Below are positions 7,343 through 17,498 of a stretch of DNA of 64,000 bases, in pieces; position 1 is the stretch's first letter; each line of letters opens with the position of its first letter. The notes below the pieces were generated by a model. The model was given only the letters and a program-made list of their open reading frames with translations. It was not told where the DNA came from and made no database searches. The stretch comes from Aquimarina sp. RZ0 (GTDB lineage Bacteria > Bacteroidota > Bacteroidia > Flavobacteriales > Flavobacteriaceae). The stretch is from assembly GCF_008370685.1 (NCBI RefSeq), contig NZ_VTZU01000014.1:1-64000 (forward strand). Direction: 5' to 3'. A program made the position numbers and the translations under genes.

Positions 7343-7421
7343 AAAACAGCCACATCTGATATACAAACGTGACTGCTTTTACTATTTCTTACTCTTATCT
7401 GACAATCTGATATGGCACGAG
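7343..7421 (+). repeat. Direct repeat copy 2 behind the XRE remnant
   Basis: This is the same motif order as 7015-7097: AAAACAGCCACAT, an imperfect ACxG stem, CTTACTCTTATCT, AATCTGATA, GGCACGA. It lies 9 bp after the stop of the truncated XRE copy. From here to 7504 I see no gene, only a GC-richer spacer that ends the accessory region. Confidence 0.7.
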
Positions 7422-7504
7422 CCAGAGCCATCGCGCTAGCCGTTACTTAATTTCGCTCGCACCAGCTTGGGCGCAGCACACCATACTTCGTAGAGCAGGG
7501 TAAT

Positions 7505-7834
7505 TTATAAGACACTTTTTTTATAGTCTTCAAATGATATTTTAGAGTCCCAAAAGTCTAAGTTTCTAGACCAAGGAGGACCTTTAATATCTGCTACAAA
7601 ATCTACTAAAAAATCATCAAAGTGTCTATTGTAGTCTGTTTCTTTTGAGCAAAACGTTTGATAATACTCATTTATATATTCTTGAATTTCTTCCTTTGAT
7701 ATTCCTTTTTTTCTTATTTCTAATAATAAAGGAACTCCATTCAATAAGCTATCTCGATAGTTATATTCTTGTTTTAATATTGAATTAAAAACGGATTTAA
7801 AAAAATCATCAATATTTAATTTATAATTTAACAT
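7505..7834 (-). CDS. Putative immunity protein for the RHS toxin
   Basis: This is a 109-aa acidic soluble protein rich in Asp, Glu, Tyr and Phe (HFDDFLVDFVADIKGPPWSR in the middle), with no signal peptide. I do not recognise a named family. It is encoded 12 bp after the stop of the RHS protein with a toxin-like tip, on the same strand; in polymorphic-toxin loci this is the immunity-gene slot. Small size, acidity and low GC fit a cytosolic inhibitor. The assignment rests on context. Confidence 0.6.
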   Translation of the reverse strand: MLNYKLNIDDFFKSVFNSILKQEYNYRDSLLNGVPLLLEIRKKGISKEEIQEYINEYYQTFCSKETDYNRHFDDFLVDFVADIKGPPWSRNLDFWDSKISFEDYKKSVL

Positions 7835-7846
7835 TTTTTATAATTA

Positions 7847-10800
7847 TTAGTTGGCTCTTTCCCAGTAAGGAGCTGTTGAATGTACACGTGTTCTAAAATT
7901 TGTCAAACTGGTATGATTTGATGGGATTACAACTCCATGTGTAGGACCATCTTGAAAAAAGCTTAAACCATGGATTTGTAATTTAACTATATGAATTCTC
8001 CATAGTGGCTTATTAGCTGTTGGAGGAGGATAAGTAATAGCTCCGTTCCACGGAGTGACTGACATACCCATAAGTTCACTTGGGAATATATGTGTATTAG
8101 GTCCTGCTCCATTAACATCTTTTGTTCTTATACCTAATTGAGCAAGAGATTCATCTCCTATTTCAGGCATGCCATTGGACATTCGCATAGCTCTATAAAG
8201 ATATAATTTACTTTCATCTTCTGGTTTATCATAATCAGATTTAGGCATATTATATATAGGATTTTCAAATGACGAAAATAAATCAATCATTTGTTTACCC
8301 ATATATAAAGTAGCAAAAAAACCAGGTAGTGGGCTTGGATTCTGTAATCCACCACCGCCAGGAATCACACGCATTGGTGCTTGTGGTATTAATCTAGGTG
8401 CACCTGCTAAGTTAGTATTAGCAGTTATTAAAACTTCCCCTAAATCACCACCATAAAAGGTGTCACCAGAAACAAAACCATCATCACCGATTAAAGTATG
8501 AGATCCAGGAGGTAAATTACCACCATTACAAGGAGGATCAGGACAACTAAAACCACCATCAGGATCAACCATTGTTATTGGGTTATTACCCATTCCTAGA
8601 TAAGGTGAGTTATACTGCCCTGCAGGATCGGTCGTCAACCATCGACCAATTCTACTATCCCATAATCTAAGTTGGAATGCTTCTTTTCCAGTTTCGGGAT
8701 CTACTTCTTGTCCTTGGTATGCGTATCTGTAATCTCCTTTTAGGTTTCTGTTAGGCATTGGCATGCCAAAGGGATAGTAATCAGTTTGTCCATATTGCTG
8801 TAAAGAAATACCTTGTCTATCTCTACCCACTACAGCACGTACATTCCCCAAATGATCGGTAAGCTCATACTTGCTGGAACCATCTACCCTATTATAAATC
8901 CCTAATCTGCTAGCTCCGTAGATAGTAAGGTGTATGGGTAGTTGATCTCTATAAATTGCTATAGTTGTACCTCCTGCATCACGTACATAATGTTCTGTAT
9001 AGCTTAAGTTACCATTTGTAGGATTATAAGACTCTTTGCGAACTCTATGATTTTTATCATTGTAAAAGAACTTCACCAAGGGGTTGTTATTTTTACGCAC
9101 CTCGGTCACCAATCCACTGGCGTTGTAAAGATAGGTAATCTTTTCTTCTTTGTTTTCTATTAATTGACCTATTTCGTTATATATATAATTATCTCCATCC
9201 TGATCTTCGATATCATCTGCATCAGTTATAGTACCTACAGCATCATCTACCCGTAATAATTGATTGGGTTTAGCTGTTTTATACGCATACGATAGCTTAT
9301 CCATAGCATTGCTACCATGAGCATTATTTTTATTACGATTGAGGGTTTGGATATTTCCATTAGCATCATAGGTAATGCCATATACATTATAATCCTCTTC
9401 ATCACTTACACTACCGGGATACCTTATTTTTGCTTCAAAGCTAAGAGCGGTTGTCGCTGTAACACTAAACCCCGGAGCTAAGGTGATAGCTTCACTTACT
9501 TCTACAGTTTCACTGGTTGTGACCTGCTGGTTTCTGGTTGCTGTGGGTGCTATATTTCCTTCTCCTTCGGTAATCGCTTTATTAAAACTAGCACCTTGTA
9601 GCCAGTTATTTTTATTATATTCATAATAATATGTGCTTGGTGTGGTCGCCATATCTGGTCTATTGGTGTTCCAGGTAATGGCTTTGATATTTCCATTATA
9701 TTGATTTATACCTGCGCTTGTTTTAGGGATAGCATTAGGGCGGGCATAGTCATTATTATAATAGTGTAAGGTCATCCCAAAAAGATCATTGCTGTCATTA
9801 CCAGGGTCGCCATTGGCATCAAGACTAGGATGGTTGATACTTTTTAAGGCTCCATTAAGGGTATATACATAATCTATCTCTTGCAGCCCTTTTGCAAGGT
9901 TTAGGGTTTTTAACTGCCCTGTCTCGGTATACTCATAGCTGGCATGCTCCGTATAGTTGGTTCCACTCGTAGAGGTTTCTACTTTGGTCAGCCTATAATC
10001 ATCGGGATCATAGGTGTACCTGTGTATAAACTGATCTTCTTTCCCTTTTTGATATAGTACCTGATTTACCTGACTACTCACAGGATCATACACATAATCA
10101 ATAGTTTTAGCGCCTAATCCGGCGATATCCTGTATGATCCATTGCACCCTGCCATAGATATCATAACTATAATAAGTAGTCGTATTATCGTTCTCTGTTT
10201 TAGCCACATTACCTGCTAAAAACGAAGGATTGGCATACCTACTGTGTATCCCTGATAAAAAGTCTTTATCTGTTTCTGATATAAAATCATAGGTGGTTTT
10301 ATGAACCTCTTTACGAAATCCAATAGGAATAAAATCATCTGGATTTAAGTCATCAAATAATACTCTTTTTGGAGCTCCATAAAAAACACCACTTTCTATA
10401 GGCCTGCCTTTATCATCATAATTAGTATATGAAAACTCTTCAGTGCCATTAAATTCACTTACCGTGATCTTTTGTTTACTATTCTGAGAAAAACGTATTT
10501 GTCCATCACTGCGATACTTAAACCAGGCATCCCCTTCATCAGGACTGTGTGTATGGGTCAATTGCCCTAGGGCATTATACTCAAAGATACTTTCCAGATG
10601 CTGCAAAGGTTGCTTACTGCTTAGTAATCTACCTGCTTTATCATACTCATTAAGGCTGTAGTCATAGTAGTTTTCTGGATAGGTTACAGTTACACTATCC
10701 GGGATATAAGATTCTGGATTAGGAAATGCAATGCGATAAAAGCCAGGAGGTAAGTCTTGTTTATTTATAGTTACCAGTTTTTCTGTAATTAAATCAAAAA

Positions 10801-12223
10801 CCTGTGTCCCAGAGGCATATCGCCCAGTAACCGTAATTCCAATACGCCCTACAGGAATGTGTATATCAACATATCCCTGTTCTCCAATTTTTACAGATGC
10901 TGTGCGTGTATTATCAGGATTTCCTTGTTCATTACCACTACGAGCTGCTGCCAATGTACGACCATCGGTATCGGTAAAAACGACACTCTCTACCCCGTGT
11001 ACATCCCTTGCTACGGTTTTGATAACTTTATAATCATTATATGCATTATCCCCAAAAGCTCCGGGTTTTGATAGTTCCTGTCCAGCTGGCATAGAAAACA
11101 CGTATTCATTTTTCCATTGGTCATCCATTTTATTACCGCCAATGGTTTTTAAGACTGTTCCGGGGTTAAGTTCGCTATAAATTGTTCGGGAGTAGGGTCT
11201 GTTGGTTACATCCTGAAAACGATCACTACTATTGTTATTACTATAATACCACCCTAGTGAATTGGCTTGCGCTCCTACTGGAGATGGGTTTTCTATATCT
11301 GTTTTTTCGTAGTCAGAGATTAGATAAGGATCTCCGTTTGATTTTTTGATAAAATCATCCTGATAGCCTGGTTCTGGTGTTGTCTCACCTGATAACCAGG
11401 GAGATTCTCCAATAGGAGCACTTAGGGTATGGAGTGCAGGTCTTCCCTGATGGTCATAGCGGGTTTCATTAGCCCAGATTTTTTTGCTTTTAAAATCCCA
11501 GGAAAAGGTTTGGGTAGCTTTGCCCAGTTCATCAAAATAGGCGTGTGTCTGCCCGATTGCTTTTCCTGTAATATCAAAAGATCGGGTGTTTATCCAGTTT
11601 TTGTCATCTGCTGGGATAGAGAAGGGGCAGCCTTTGTTGGGACCAGGAACAGTAGGACAGATGTCTCCTGCTCTGGATACCCATCCTGGGGGAGGTGTGT
11701 CAAAATCCGTACCATAAAAAGGTGTTTCACTATAATCTCCCCAGCCATCACCATCAGAATCTACATAGTATGCAACTCCTGCTGCTTGTGTTATGATTAC
11801 TGTAAAATAGATATCAATTCCACTTCCACCATTATCAGGATTATGATATTTTAGTGTCACGGCAGTTTGCCTGGGAAATAAATTTCTATTGGGATTTACA
11901 TAAATATGAAGCAACCCTTTTCCAATCTGAGAAAGATGGTCAACTCTTGTTATCCAATCAGAACTAATAGAAATCTCAGCACTTGGTGTTGGAATAGAGC
12001 ATTGAGATGGATTCAGTATATATCCCACAGTAGAAACTCCACCTGTATTTGTTACATTAAGTTGAAAGGGGGCATTAGACTCAAATGTAATATTATTACA
12101 ATTATTGATTTGCGTTTCTTTTGGTAGTAAATTTTCTAAATCACAAATAGTCGTTGCTCTATTTTTCTGAATACCTATCAGTAATAAGCAATATATGTAT
12201 ATTTTTAATGTCTTAGTATTCAT
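7847..12223 (-). CDS. RHS-repeat protein with C-terminal Tse2-like ADP-ribosyltransferase toxin tip
   Basis: This is a 1458-aa exported protein. A signal-type N-terminus (KIYIYCLLLIGI) is followed by an adhesion-like region with a Ca-binding-style segment (YVDSDGDGWGDY, about residue 150). A long array of YD/RHS repeats follows (for example YDKAGRLLSSKQPLQ and YEYNALGQLTHTHSPDEG), with a coat-hanger-type insert (LAPGFSVTATTALSFEAKI). The RHS-associated core (YYPFGMPMPNRN ... RYAYQGQEVDPETG ... WLTTDPAGQY ... NPITMVDPDGG) ends near residue 1225. The last ~119 residues read LYLYRAM, GMPEIGDESLAQLGIRTKDV, then MSVTPWNG. This LYRA ... LGIR ... G-M-S-V order matches Tse2-type ART toxins; it is a by-eye match. 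It starts 6 bp after the stop of the upstream YD protein. Confidence 0.85.
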   Translation of the reverse strand: MNTKTLKIYIYCLLLIGIQKNRATTICDLENLLPKETQINNCNNITFESNAPFQLNVTNTGGVSTVGYILNPSQCSIPTPSAEISISSDWITRVDHLSQIGKGLLHIYVNPNRNLFPRQTAVTLKYHNPDNGGSGIDIYFTVIITQAAGVAYYVDSDGDGWGDYSETPFYGTDFDTPPPGWVSRAGDICPTVPGPNKGCPFSIPADDKNWINTRSFDITGKAIGQTHAYFDELGKATQTFSWDFKSKKIWANETRYDHQGRPALHTLSAPIGESPWLSGETTPEPGYQDDFIKKSNGDPYLISDYEKTDIENPSPVGAQANSLGWYYSNNNSSDRFQDVTNRPYSRTIYSELNPGTVLKTIGGNKMDDQWKNEYVFSMPAGQELSKPGAFGDNAYNDYKVIKTVARDVHGVESVVFTDTDGRTLAAARSGNEQGNPDNTRTASVKIGEQGYVDIHIPVGRIGITVTGRYASGTQVFDLITEKLVTINKQDLPPGFYRIAFPNPESYIPDSVTVTYPENYYDYSLNEYDKAGRLLSSKQPLQHLESIFEYNALGQLTHTHSPDEGDAWFKYRSDGQIRFSQNSKQKITVSEFNGTEEFSYTNYDDKGRPIESGVFYGAPKRVLFDDLNPDDFIPIGFRKEVHKTTYDFISETDKDFLSGIHSRYANPSFLAGNVAKTENDNTTTYYSYDIYGRVQWIIQDIAGLGAKTIDYVYDPVSSQVNQVLYQKGKEDQFIHRYTYDPDDYRLTKVETSTSGTNYTEHASYEYTETGQLKTLNLAKGLQEIDYVYTLNGALKSINHPSLDANGDPGNDSNDLFGMTLHYYNNDYARPNAIPKTSAGINQYNGNIKAITWNTNRPDMATTPSTYYYEYNKNNWLQGASFNKAITEGEGNIAPTATRNQQVTTSETVEVSEAITLAPGFSVTATTALSFEAKIRYPGSVSDEEDYNVYGITYDANGNIQTLNRNKNNAHGSNAMDKLSYAYKTAKPNQLLRVDDAVGTITDADDIEDQDGDNYIYNEIGQLIENKEEKITYLYNASGLVTEVRKNNNPLVKFFYNDKNHRVRKESYNPTNGNLSYTEHYVRDAGGTTIAIYRDQLPIHLTIYGASRLGIYNRVDGSSKYELTDHLGNVRAVVGRDRQGISLQQYGQTDYYPFGMPMPNRNLKGDYRYAYQGQEVDPETGKEAFQLRLWDSRIGRWLTTDPAGQYNSPYLGMGNNPITMVDPDGGFSCPDPPCNGGNLPPGSHTLIGDDGFVSGDTFYGGDLGEVLITANTNLAGAPRLIPQAPMRVIPGGGGLQNPSPLPGFFATLYMGKQMIDLFSSFENPIYNMPKSDYDKPEDESKLYLYRAMRMSNGMPEIGDESLAQLGIRTKDVNGAGPNTHIFPSELMGMSVTPWNGAITYPPPTANKPLWRIHIVKLQIHGLSFFQDGPTHGVVIPSNHTSLTNFRTRVHSTAPYWERAN

Positions 12224-12229
12224 CTCTCA

Positions 12230-15200
12230 TTATTTATAGTTATAAATAGTACGTTGTGTTTTTTTAAACCCTCCATCAGTAGTCTCATTATCGATAACTT
12301 CTGATTGAGTTTCGATCAATCTCCCCGCATCATCATATATATAATGAGTTGCCAGATTGTTTGCTCCTATGATATAGCTCAGTTCATCCCATTGGTTATA
12401 CACATAAGAGGTCATTGAGGATTCTATAGGGCATATTCTAAAATCATCTACATAAATGCTCCCTCCAGCTGCAGTGATATATACAGTCTCATTTCCTGAT
12501 CCCAGATCCTCATAATGATTTAATTGTGTCCAATCACCAGCATCTGCACGCTCTCCATTAAAGGTTTTCGTAGTGCCTTTGATATTGATACGTATTTTGC
12601 CTAAATCACTTTTGCGAACCCATACCGAAGTTTTATACTTTCCTTCGCGGTGTTTCCCTGAAGGAAGCGTGATTTTGAATCCTTGATTACCAGAATCAAG
12701 CAATAGCGATTGTGTTCCTGTATGCGCCACATCTGATTTTTGATATTGCCCTCCCAGCATCTGATCTTCCAGATAATTACCATCTCTGTATTCTGCTCCG
12801 GAATAAAACATTTCTTGATATCCAGCATTGGAGACAGCAATAATTTTGGATTGATCATCTGTCATTTTAGTACTGGCTTTATTTCCATTAATATCAATAG
12901 CTTCTAATGGCATCGAATAATGATCATATAAACTTACAGTACTTGTATTTATCCATTTAGTATTGGCTTGTGTACCATCATCACTCCAATCAAAATCATC
13001 AAGTGCTCCTGTATATCCAATATAGGCGCCATCATCGTCTACTTGCCCTTTCCAGGCAAAGGTTTTGTGTTTTCTCCAGATTTTTTCACTTGCATTTGCT
13101 GGAGTTGTCGTAGTACCGTTCTGATTATAATAGGTCCAATTGTTATTCCAGGTAGTAATATCCGCGTTGATGGTTTTCCAATCTCCATTGCTGCCTTTTA
13201 TCTGTGTGAGATTAGCAGCTGTCTGGGTAAGCATATTTTTATTGGTCGGATTGTCTACCTTGGAGCCCATGCTATAACCGGTAGAAGGACTATAGGAATT
13301 AACATCTTTTGCTAAGAATTCTTTTGTTCTAACTAATTGTCCATCACCAAGAGTCTGTTCGGTTTCAATCGTTTTACCTGTTAAATTATCAAAGTTTACA
13401 AATTCAACAGTCTGTGAAATACCTCCTCTGGTAGTCTTTGTACTTCTTAATGTTGCAATTTGCATTTCTTTTGTCGAAGTGTTAAGAAAATATTTTTTCT
13501 TACCTGATTTTACATTTAGCTTTATAGTTTTAAAAGACTCTTTAGTTGATCCGAGTTTGTTATTTAAGAGATCATATTCATTTTCGACTTTTGATATCAA
13601 CTGTCCTTTTGAATTAAGATCTGTTATAGAAAGTAAAGCTCCTAATGAAGTGAGGTTATTTGTTAATTTATGTCTAGAAAAATTAATATCTACTCTTTCT
13701 ATACTTCCAGGTTTGACTTCGATATCAAGGTTAGTAATATTTTGATCTTGTGATTTTGTAAGTGATAGTATATCATCTAAACTAAATCCAGCATTATTAT
13801 AAGTTATATTATCGAAAGTTTTAAAACGATATATAGTACTACTTTGTAGTAGATCATCATTACCATACTTAGAGACTTTTACCTGTCCATACATTACCTG
13901 TGGCGATGGTAATTCATTTATAAAACCAATACTTTTTCTAAAATCAGAAGGAGTGTGTATTGTAACTCCTGAACTCTGGTTTGGAGTTTTATTATAATCA
14001 TATATAGATTTATATGAATTATTATTCTGTGTAGTTGTTAATTCAGATACTCTAATTCCACCTTGTTTATTATTTTCTAAAGACGCTTTATTAGCAATGA
14101 ATGTGTATTTGCTTCTAGTCCCATTGCTTGTTGTTCTCGGGTCTCCACAGTTTCCACCATCGATTGATCCAAACCACTGTCCTGTTATACTTTCTAATTG
14201 ATTGTAATATGACCATTGATTTTTAATACAGTTACTACCTCTTCTTACATTTTGATTCAAATGTGTATTTGGAATCTGAAAAGTAATTTGATCAGCAGTA
14301 ACATTAATTATAGGATAATATCCCGCAACATCTCCGATCCTATGGGATGTGTTTCCAGGAGGATGTCTCCAATATAGTGCATCTAAAAATGCATTTTTTC
14401 CGACTTCAAAATAATTTCTAAAATCAATTTTATCCGTGATTTCTGGATTATTCCTGACCATTACATTTTTATTTCCTGAAATATCTGTGGAAAAAGAAAA
14501 CTGCAAATCTTGATAAAAAACACGTAGTCCTTTTACTATTTCTTTGCTAATTTCATCTGATTGGTATTTGATATTTATCTTTCCTCCTGTCGGCATTTGA
14601 ATACTTGATAGACTCCAAGCATCAGGATGTATTTTTTGATATCCCCATGGATCAATTTCATCTTTATTAAAACCTATTTGAGCTTTATTGTAAGAAAAAT
14701 TATAATCAGGTATTAATTTATTTCCTTGTTTACCTTTTATAGAAAGAGACTTAAGGGTTAGTCTTCCTTTACTACTTGCATCAGAATTAAATGACCCTTT
14801 AGCAAGTGGATATGTTTCATCAAAATTAAAATCTATTACCTCAGTTGCTTTTTCTATGATATCAGCACTTAGGGCTTCTATATCATCCTTATCTAGAACA
14901 TTATTATAAAACTCTCCATTCCAGGATCTCTGATGAATTATTGCTGGTTTATCAATAATTACTCTGCCTGCCGAATCAAAACCCTCTATCCGTTCCCTTA
15001 TCTCAATATCACCTATGTGTACTGAAGCGGGTTCATTATTATTTGATTTAGATAAGTTCGAAGGGAGGTCTTTGTTTTTTAGTATCACTATTTTATCAAG
15101 GCGTAGTGATTTGTGAATTTTAGACTTATACTTATAGCCATGGTAAGTATTTGCGATATTTACATTATGGGCATAATCATTAGTCCCGTAAATTCCGTTC

Positions 15201-17359
15201 AAATAAATTTCCCCATCATTTCCTTTTACACGCTTACCGTGATGAATGTCCTGTAACCACTTCAAATCATTCGATCCTTTGGGAAAGTCTATTTTAGAAG
15301 ATTTATCATCCTTTCTATCTTCTTTAATAAAAAGTGCCGTATGTGTTCTTGTTTTTATTTTATCTAAATAATATATGTCTTTGATTCCCCAGGAATATAT
15401 TTTTGTTTTTTCAGTGACTGATTCTCCATCAGTTGGGTTTCTCCAGCTATATCCATCACTCCACTTACCATAATCAAATGTAACCCAATATCCATAATCG
15501 TTTTTGTCAATAAGATTATCCGCATTTTTATCAATATAATCTGGCCCAGTAATGGCAGTTAATAACCAATGTGTTGCATAGGGTTCAAATTGTTGACTTT
15601 CATTATAGTTTTCTTCAATATTATACTCTTCATTAGAACTACGTGTAACTTGTTCTCTTTGATATACAGGTATTGTGTAATGATAGGTTTTTCCATCAAT
15701 TGCAGTTATCTGAAAAGCTCCTATCCCTTTAGAGGGTATTAATTTAGGGTCATTTCTATCAATTTGATTATTTAAAAAAATAAGATTTGGATTAGCACTT
15801 ATTTGTTCATTCGTATAGGTCTCAACATATTTACCTTTTTTTAATCGATTTTTATTGGCAACATACATGGTTTCACCATTTAAATTAGAAACTACTGTAT
15901 TATCTAAGATATCATAATCGAAAATATCGGTGGGGAGATTAGATAAGTTTGGTGTCCAATTACCAGTATCCAAATTGAGATAGGAGGAAAGCTCATTTTG
16001 AAAATAAAAGTGAATATCATTTCCATTCGAAGCATCAATCCTGTTGTTAAATCTCCTTAAAGATTTAGGATACTGACTCACCATATATGCATCTTCTCCA
16101 GAAGCAGAACTGATTACATCTTGCTTTGTATGTAAATATCCAGGTTCTATTACTAAAGGACTCATAGTACCTGAAATACCTTGTCCCGACACATTATAAT
16201 TGTCATACCCCGTAAAAGAGAAACTACCTCTTTCAGTGTCATCAAGAAAAGGATTTTTTGATTCATAACTGTCAAAATCAACTTTGGTTTCGAAGATTGA
16301 TTTTTGAAGAACCTCATCCATAGCTCCTGCATATAAAGAACCCTGATTAATTGTATAATCGGCTTCAAAAACCCAAAATTTTCTTTCAGAATAACTGAGA
16401 CCGAACACAAAGAGGTTTGCTGCTATATTTCTCTTAGTAATATTTGGAGTAATATTTCCACTGATACTATTGTTGAGCCCTATACCTGCTCCAAGATATG
16501 TAGCACTTAAGCCTTGCTTAGAGTTTAAAGAAACACCTGTACCATCAGATGAAGATAATGAAGCTGTAGTACTTCCATTTATAAAGGATTGAGATACATT
16601 TAAATTGGCACTAACCCCATTACGACCTAAACTTACTCCAGCACTTACAGCATCAGTTCCAATACTTCCGTTAATTGAAATAGGAGAATTTTCTCCTAAA
16701 CCAACACTTCCTGTTAATCCAAAATCTCTACGATATTCAGTTTCTCCTGTAAAAGCTCGGTTTTCAGTATTACTTATGTAAAAACCTATCGACCCTCCAA
16801 AACCATCACCAAAACCAATACCTGCAGAAAAACCAAACCTAGAAGTTTTATTGACTCCAGAAGTAATAATATTATATGTTTTTGCATCATACCAATCATC
16901 AGGAGATTTGACAACACTTCTATTAATAGCTCCTGGATTCAAAGACCACCCCAATCCTACCCAGGAAGCTTCCTGATCCATCGCAATCCCTGCATGGTAG
17001 GATAATGCTAATGGATATCCTCCTTCTGGGGATGGTACATTGAGTAATGGTAATACGTACGAAAAATCTCCTGTTACTAGATTTACCATGTCCGTAGCAT
17101 CTACAGGCTCAAAGGCTGCTGCTTCTGGAGCTGTGGGTCCATTGTTGTTTGCCCATAATTGATTATAAGGAATCAATGTTTGTAAAAAAATAATCGTAAA
17201 AAACAAGGCAATGATGCGATGCGATGGTTTGTAATCCGAAGTCTGAAGTCCGAGGGCAGAAAGCCGTAGCCGAGAGATCAGAGTTCTTAGTTTTTGATTC
17301 AAAACATTTTTGATTCTCTTTACTTTTTTGAGTTCTTTGTTTCTATGTTTATTCCTCAT
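12230..17359 (-). CDS. Large secreted YD/RHS-type shell protein
   Basis: This is a 1709-aa protein. A basic N-terminal extension of about 48 residues precedes a hydrophobic export segment (IIALFFTIIFLQTLI) ending in WANNN. Then comes an SpvB/TcdB-like start: VNLVTGDFSYVLPLLNVPSP and SWVGLGWSLNPGAI. A Gly/Ser-rich beta region (about 180-310) follows, then a long beta-rich body. Near the C-terminus are a carbohydrate-binding-like jelly roll (THTGTQSLLL-type, ending YVDDFRICP) and YD repeats (YIYDDAGRLIETQSEV). There is no T9SS tail. It is translated immediately before the RHS toxin protein, so the pair resembles a split Tc B/C cocoon; that is inference. There is no internal Met before the export segment, so the listed start stands unless a non-ATG codon is used. 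Confidence 0.75.
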   Translation of the reverse strand: MRNKHRNKELKKVKRIKNVLNQKLRTLISRLRLSALGLQTSDYKPSHRIIALFFTIIFLQTLIPYNQLWANNNGPTAPEAAAFEPVDATDMVNLVTGDFSYVLPLLNVPSPEGGYPLALSYHAGIAMDQEASWVGLGWSLNPGAINRSVVKSPDDWYDAKTYNIITSGVNKTSRFGFSAGIGFGDGFGGSIGFYISNTENRAFTGETEYRRDFGLTGSVGLGENSPISINGSIGTDAVSAGVSLGRNGVSANLNVSQSFINGSTTASLSSSDGTGVSLNSKQGLSATYLGAGIGLNNSISGNITPNITKRNIAANLFVFGLSYSERKFWVFEADYTINQGSLYAGAMDEVLQKSIFETKVDFDSYESKNPFLDDTERGSFSFTGYDNYNVSGQGISGTMSPLVIEPGYLHTKQDVISSASGEDAYMVSQYPKSLRRFNNRIDASNGNDIHFYFQNELSSYLNLDTGNWTPNLSNLPTDIFDYDILDNTVVSNLNGETMYVANKNRLKKGKYVETYTNEQISANPNLIFLNNQIDRNDPKLIPSKGIGAFQITAIDGKTYHYTIPVYQREQVTRSSNEEYNIEENYNESQQFEPYATHWLLTAITGPDYIDKNADNLIDKNDYGYWVTFDYGKWSDGYSWRNPTDGESVTEKTKIYSWGIKDIYYLDKIKTRTHTALFIKEDRKDDKSSKIDFPKGSNDLKWLQDIHHGKRVKGNDGEIYLNGIYGTNDYAHNVNIANTYHGYKYKSKIHKSLRLDKIVILKNKDLPSNLSKSNNNEPASVHIGDIEIRERIEGFDSAGRVIIDKPAIIHQRSWNGEFYNNVLDKDDIEALSADIIEKATEVIDFNFDETYPLAKGSFNSDASSKGRLTLKSLSIKGKQGNKLIPDYNFSYNKAQIGFNKDEIDPWGYQKIHPDAWSLSSIQMPTGGKINIKYQSDEISKEIVKGLRVFYQDLQFSFSTDISGNKNVMVRNNPEITDKIDFRNYFEVGKNAFLDALYWRHPPGNTSHRIGDVAGYYPIINVTADQITFQIPNTHLNQNVRRGSNCIKNQWSYYNQLESITGQWFGSIDGGNCGDPRTTSNGTRSKYTFIANKASLENNKQGGIRVSELTTTQNNNSYKSIYDYNKTPNQSSGVTIHTPSDFRKSIGFINELPSPQVMYGQVKVSKYGNDDLLQSSTIYRFKTFDNITYNNAGFSLDDILSLTKSQDQNITNLDIEVKPGSIERVDINFSRHKLTNNLTSLGALLSITDLNSKGQLISKVENEYDLLNNKLGSTKESFKTIKLNVKSGKKKYFLNTSTKEMQIATLRSTKTTRGGISQTVEFVNFDNLTGKTIETEQTLGDGQLVRTKEFLAKDVNSYSPSTGYSMGSKVDNPTNKNMLTQTAANLTQIKGSNGDWKTINADITTWNNNWTYYNQNGTTTTPANASEKIWRKHKTFAWKGQVDDDGAYIGYTGALDDFDWSDDGTQANTKWINTSTVSLYDHYSMPLEAIDINGNKASTKMTDDQSKIIAVSNAGYQEMFYSGAEYRDGNYLEDQMLGGQYQKSDVAHTGTQSLLLDSGNQGFKITLPSGKHREGKYKTSVWVRKSDLGKIRINIKGTTKTFNGERADAGDWTQLNHYEDLGSGNETVYITAAGGSIYVDDFRICPIESSMTSYVYNQWDELSYIIGANNLATHYIYDDAGRLIETQSEVIDNETTDGGFKKTQRTIYNYK

Positions 17360-17498
17360 ACGTAATTATGTTTTCCGCTTAGAAAAGCTAAGCGTGATAA
17401 TGGATATTAGGTTCAATAGTTTATTTTTTTAATCTTTATGTCAGATAAAAATTAGAGTTTTTTTAAAGTAGAACTTTAGTACAACCATCTTCTAACTT

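Noticed and set aside
11429..11854. A 141-codon antisense frame inside the RHS gene
   Set aside because: It is a shadow of the long RHS coding frame, with no independent features.
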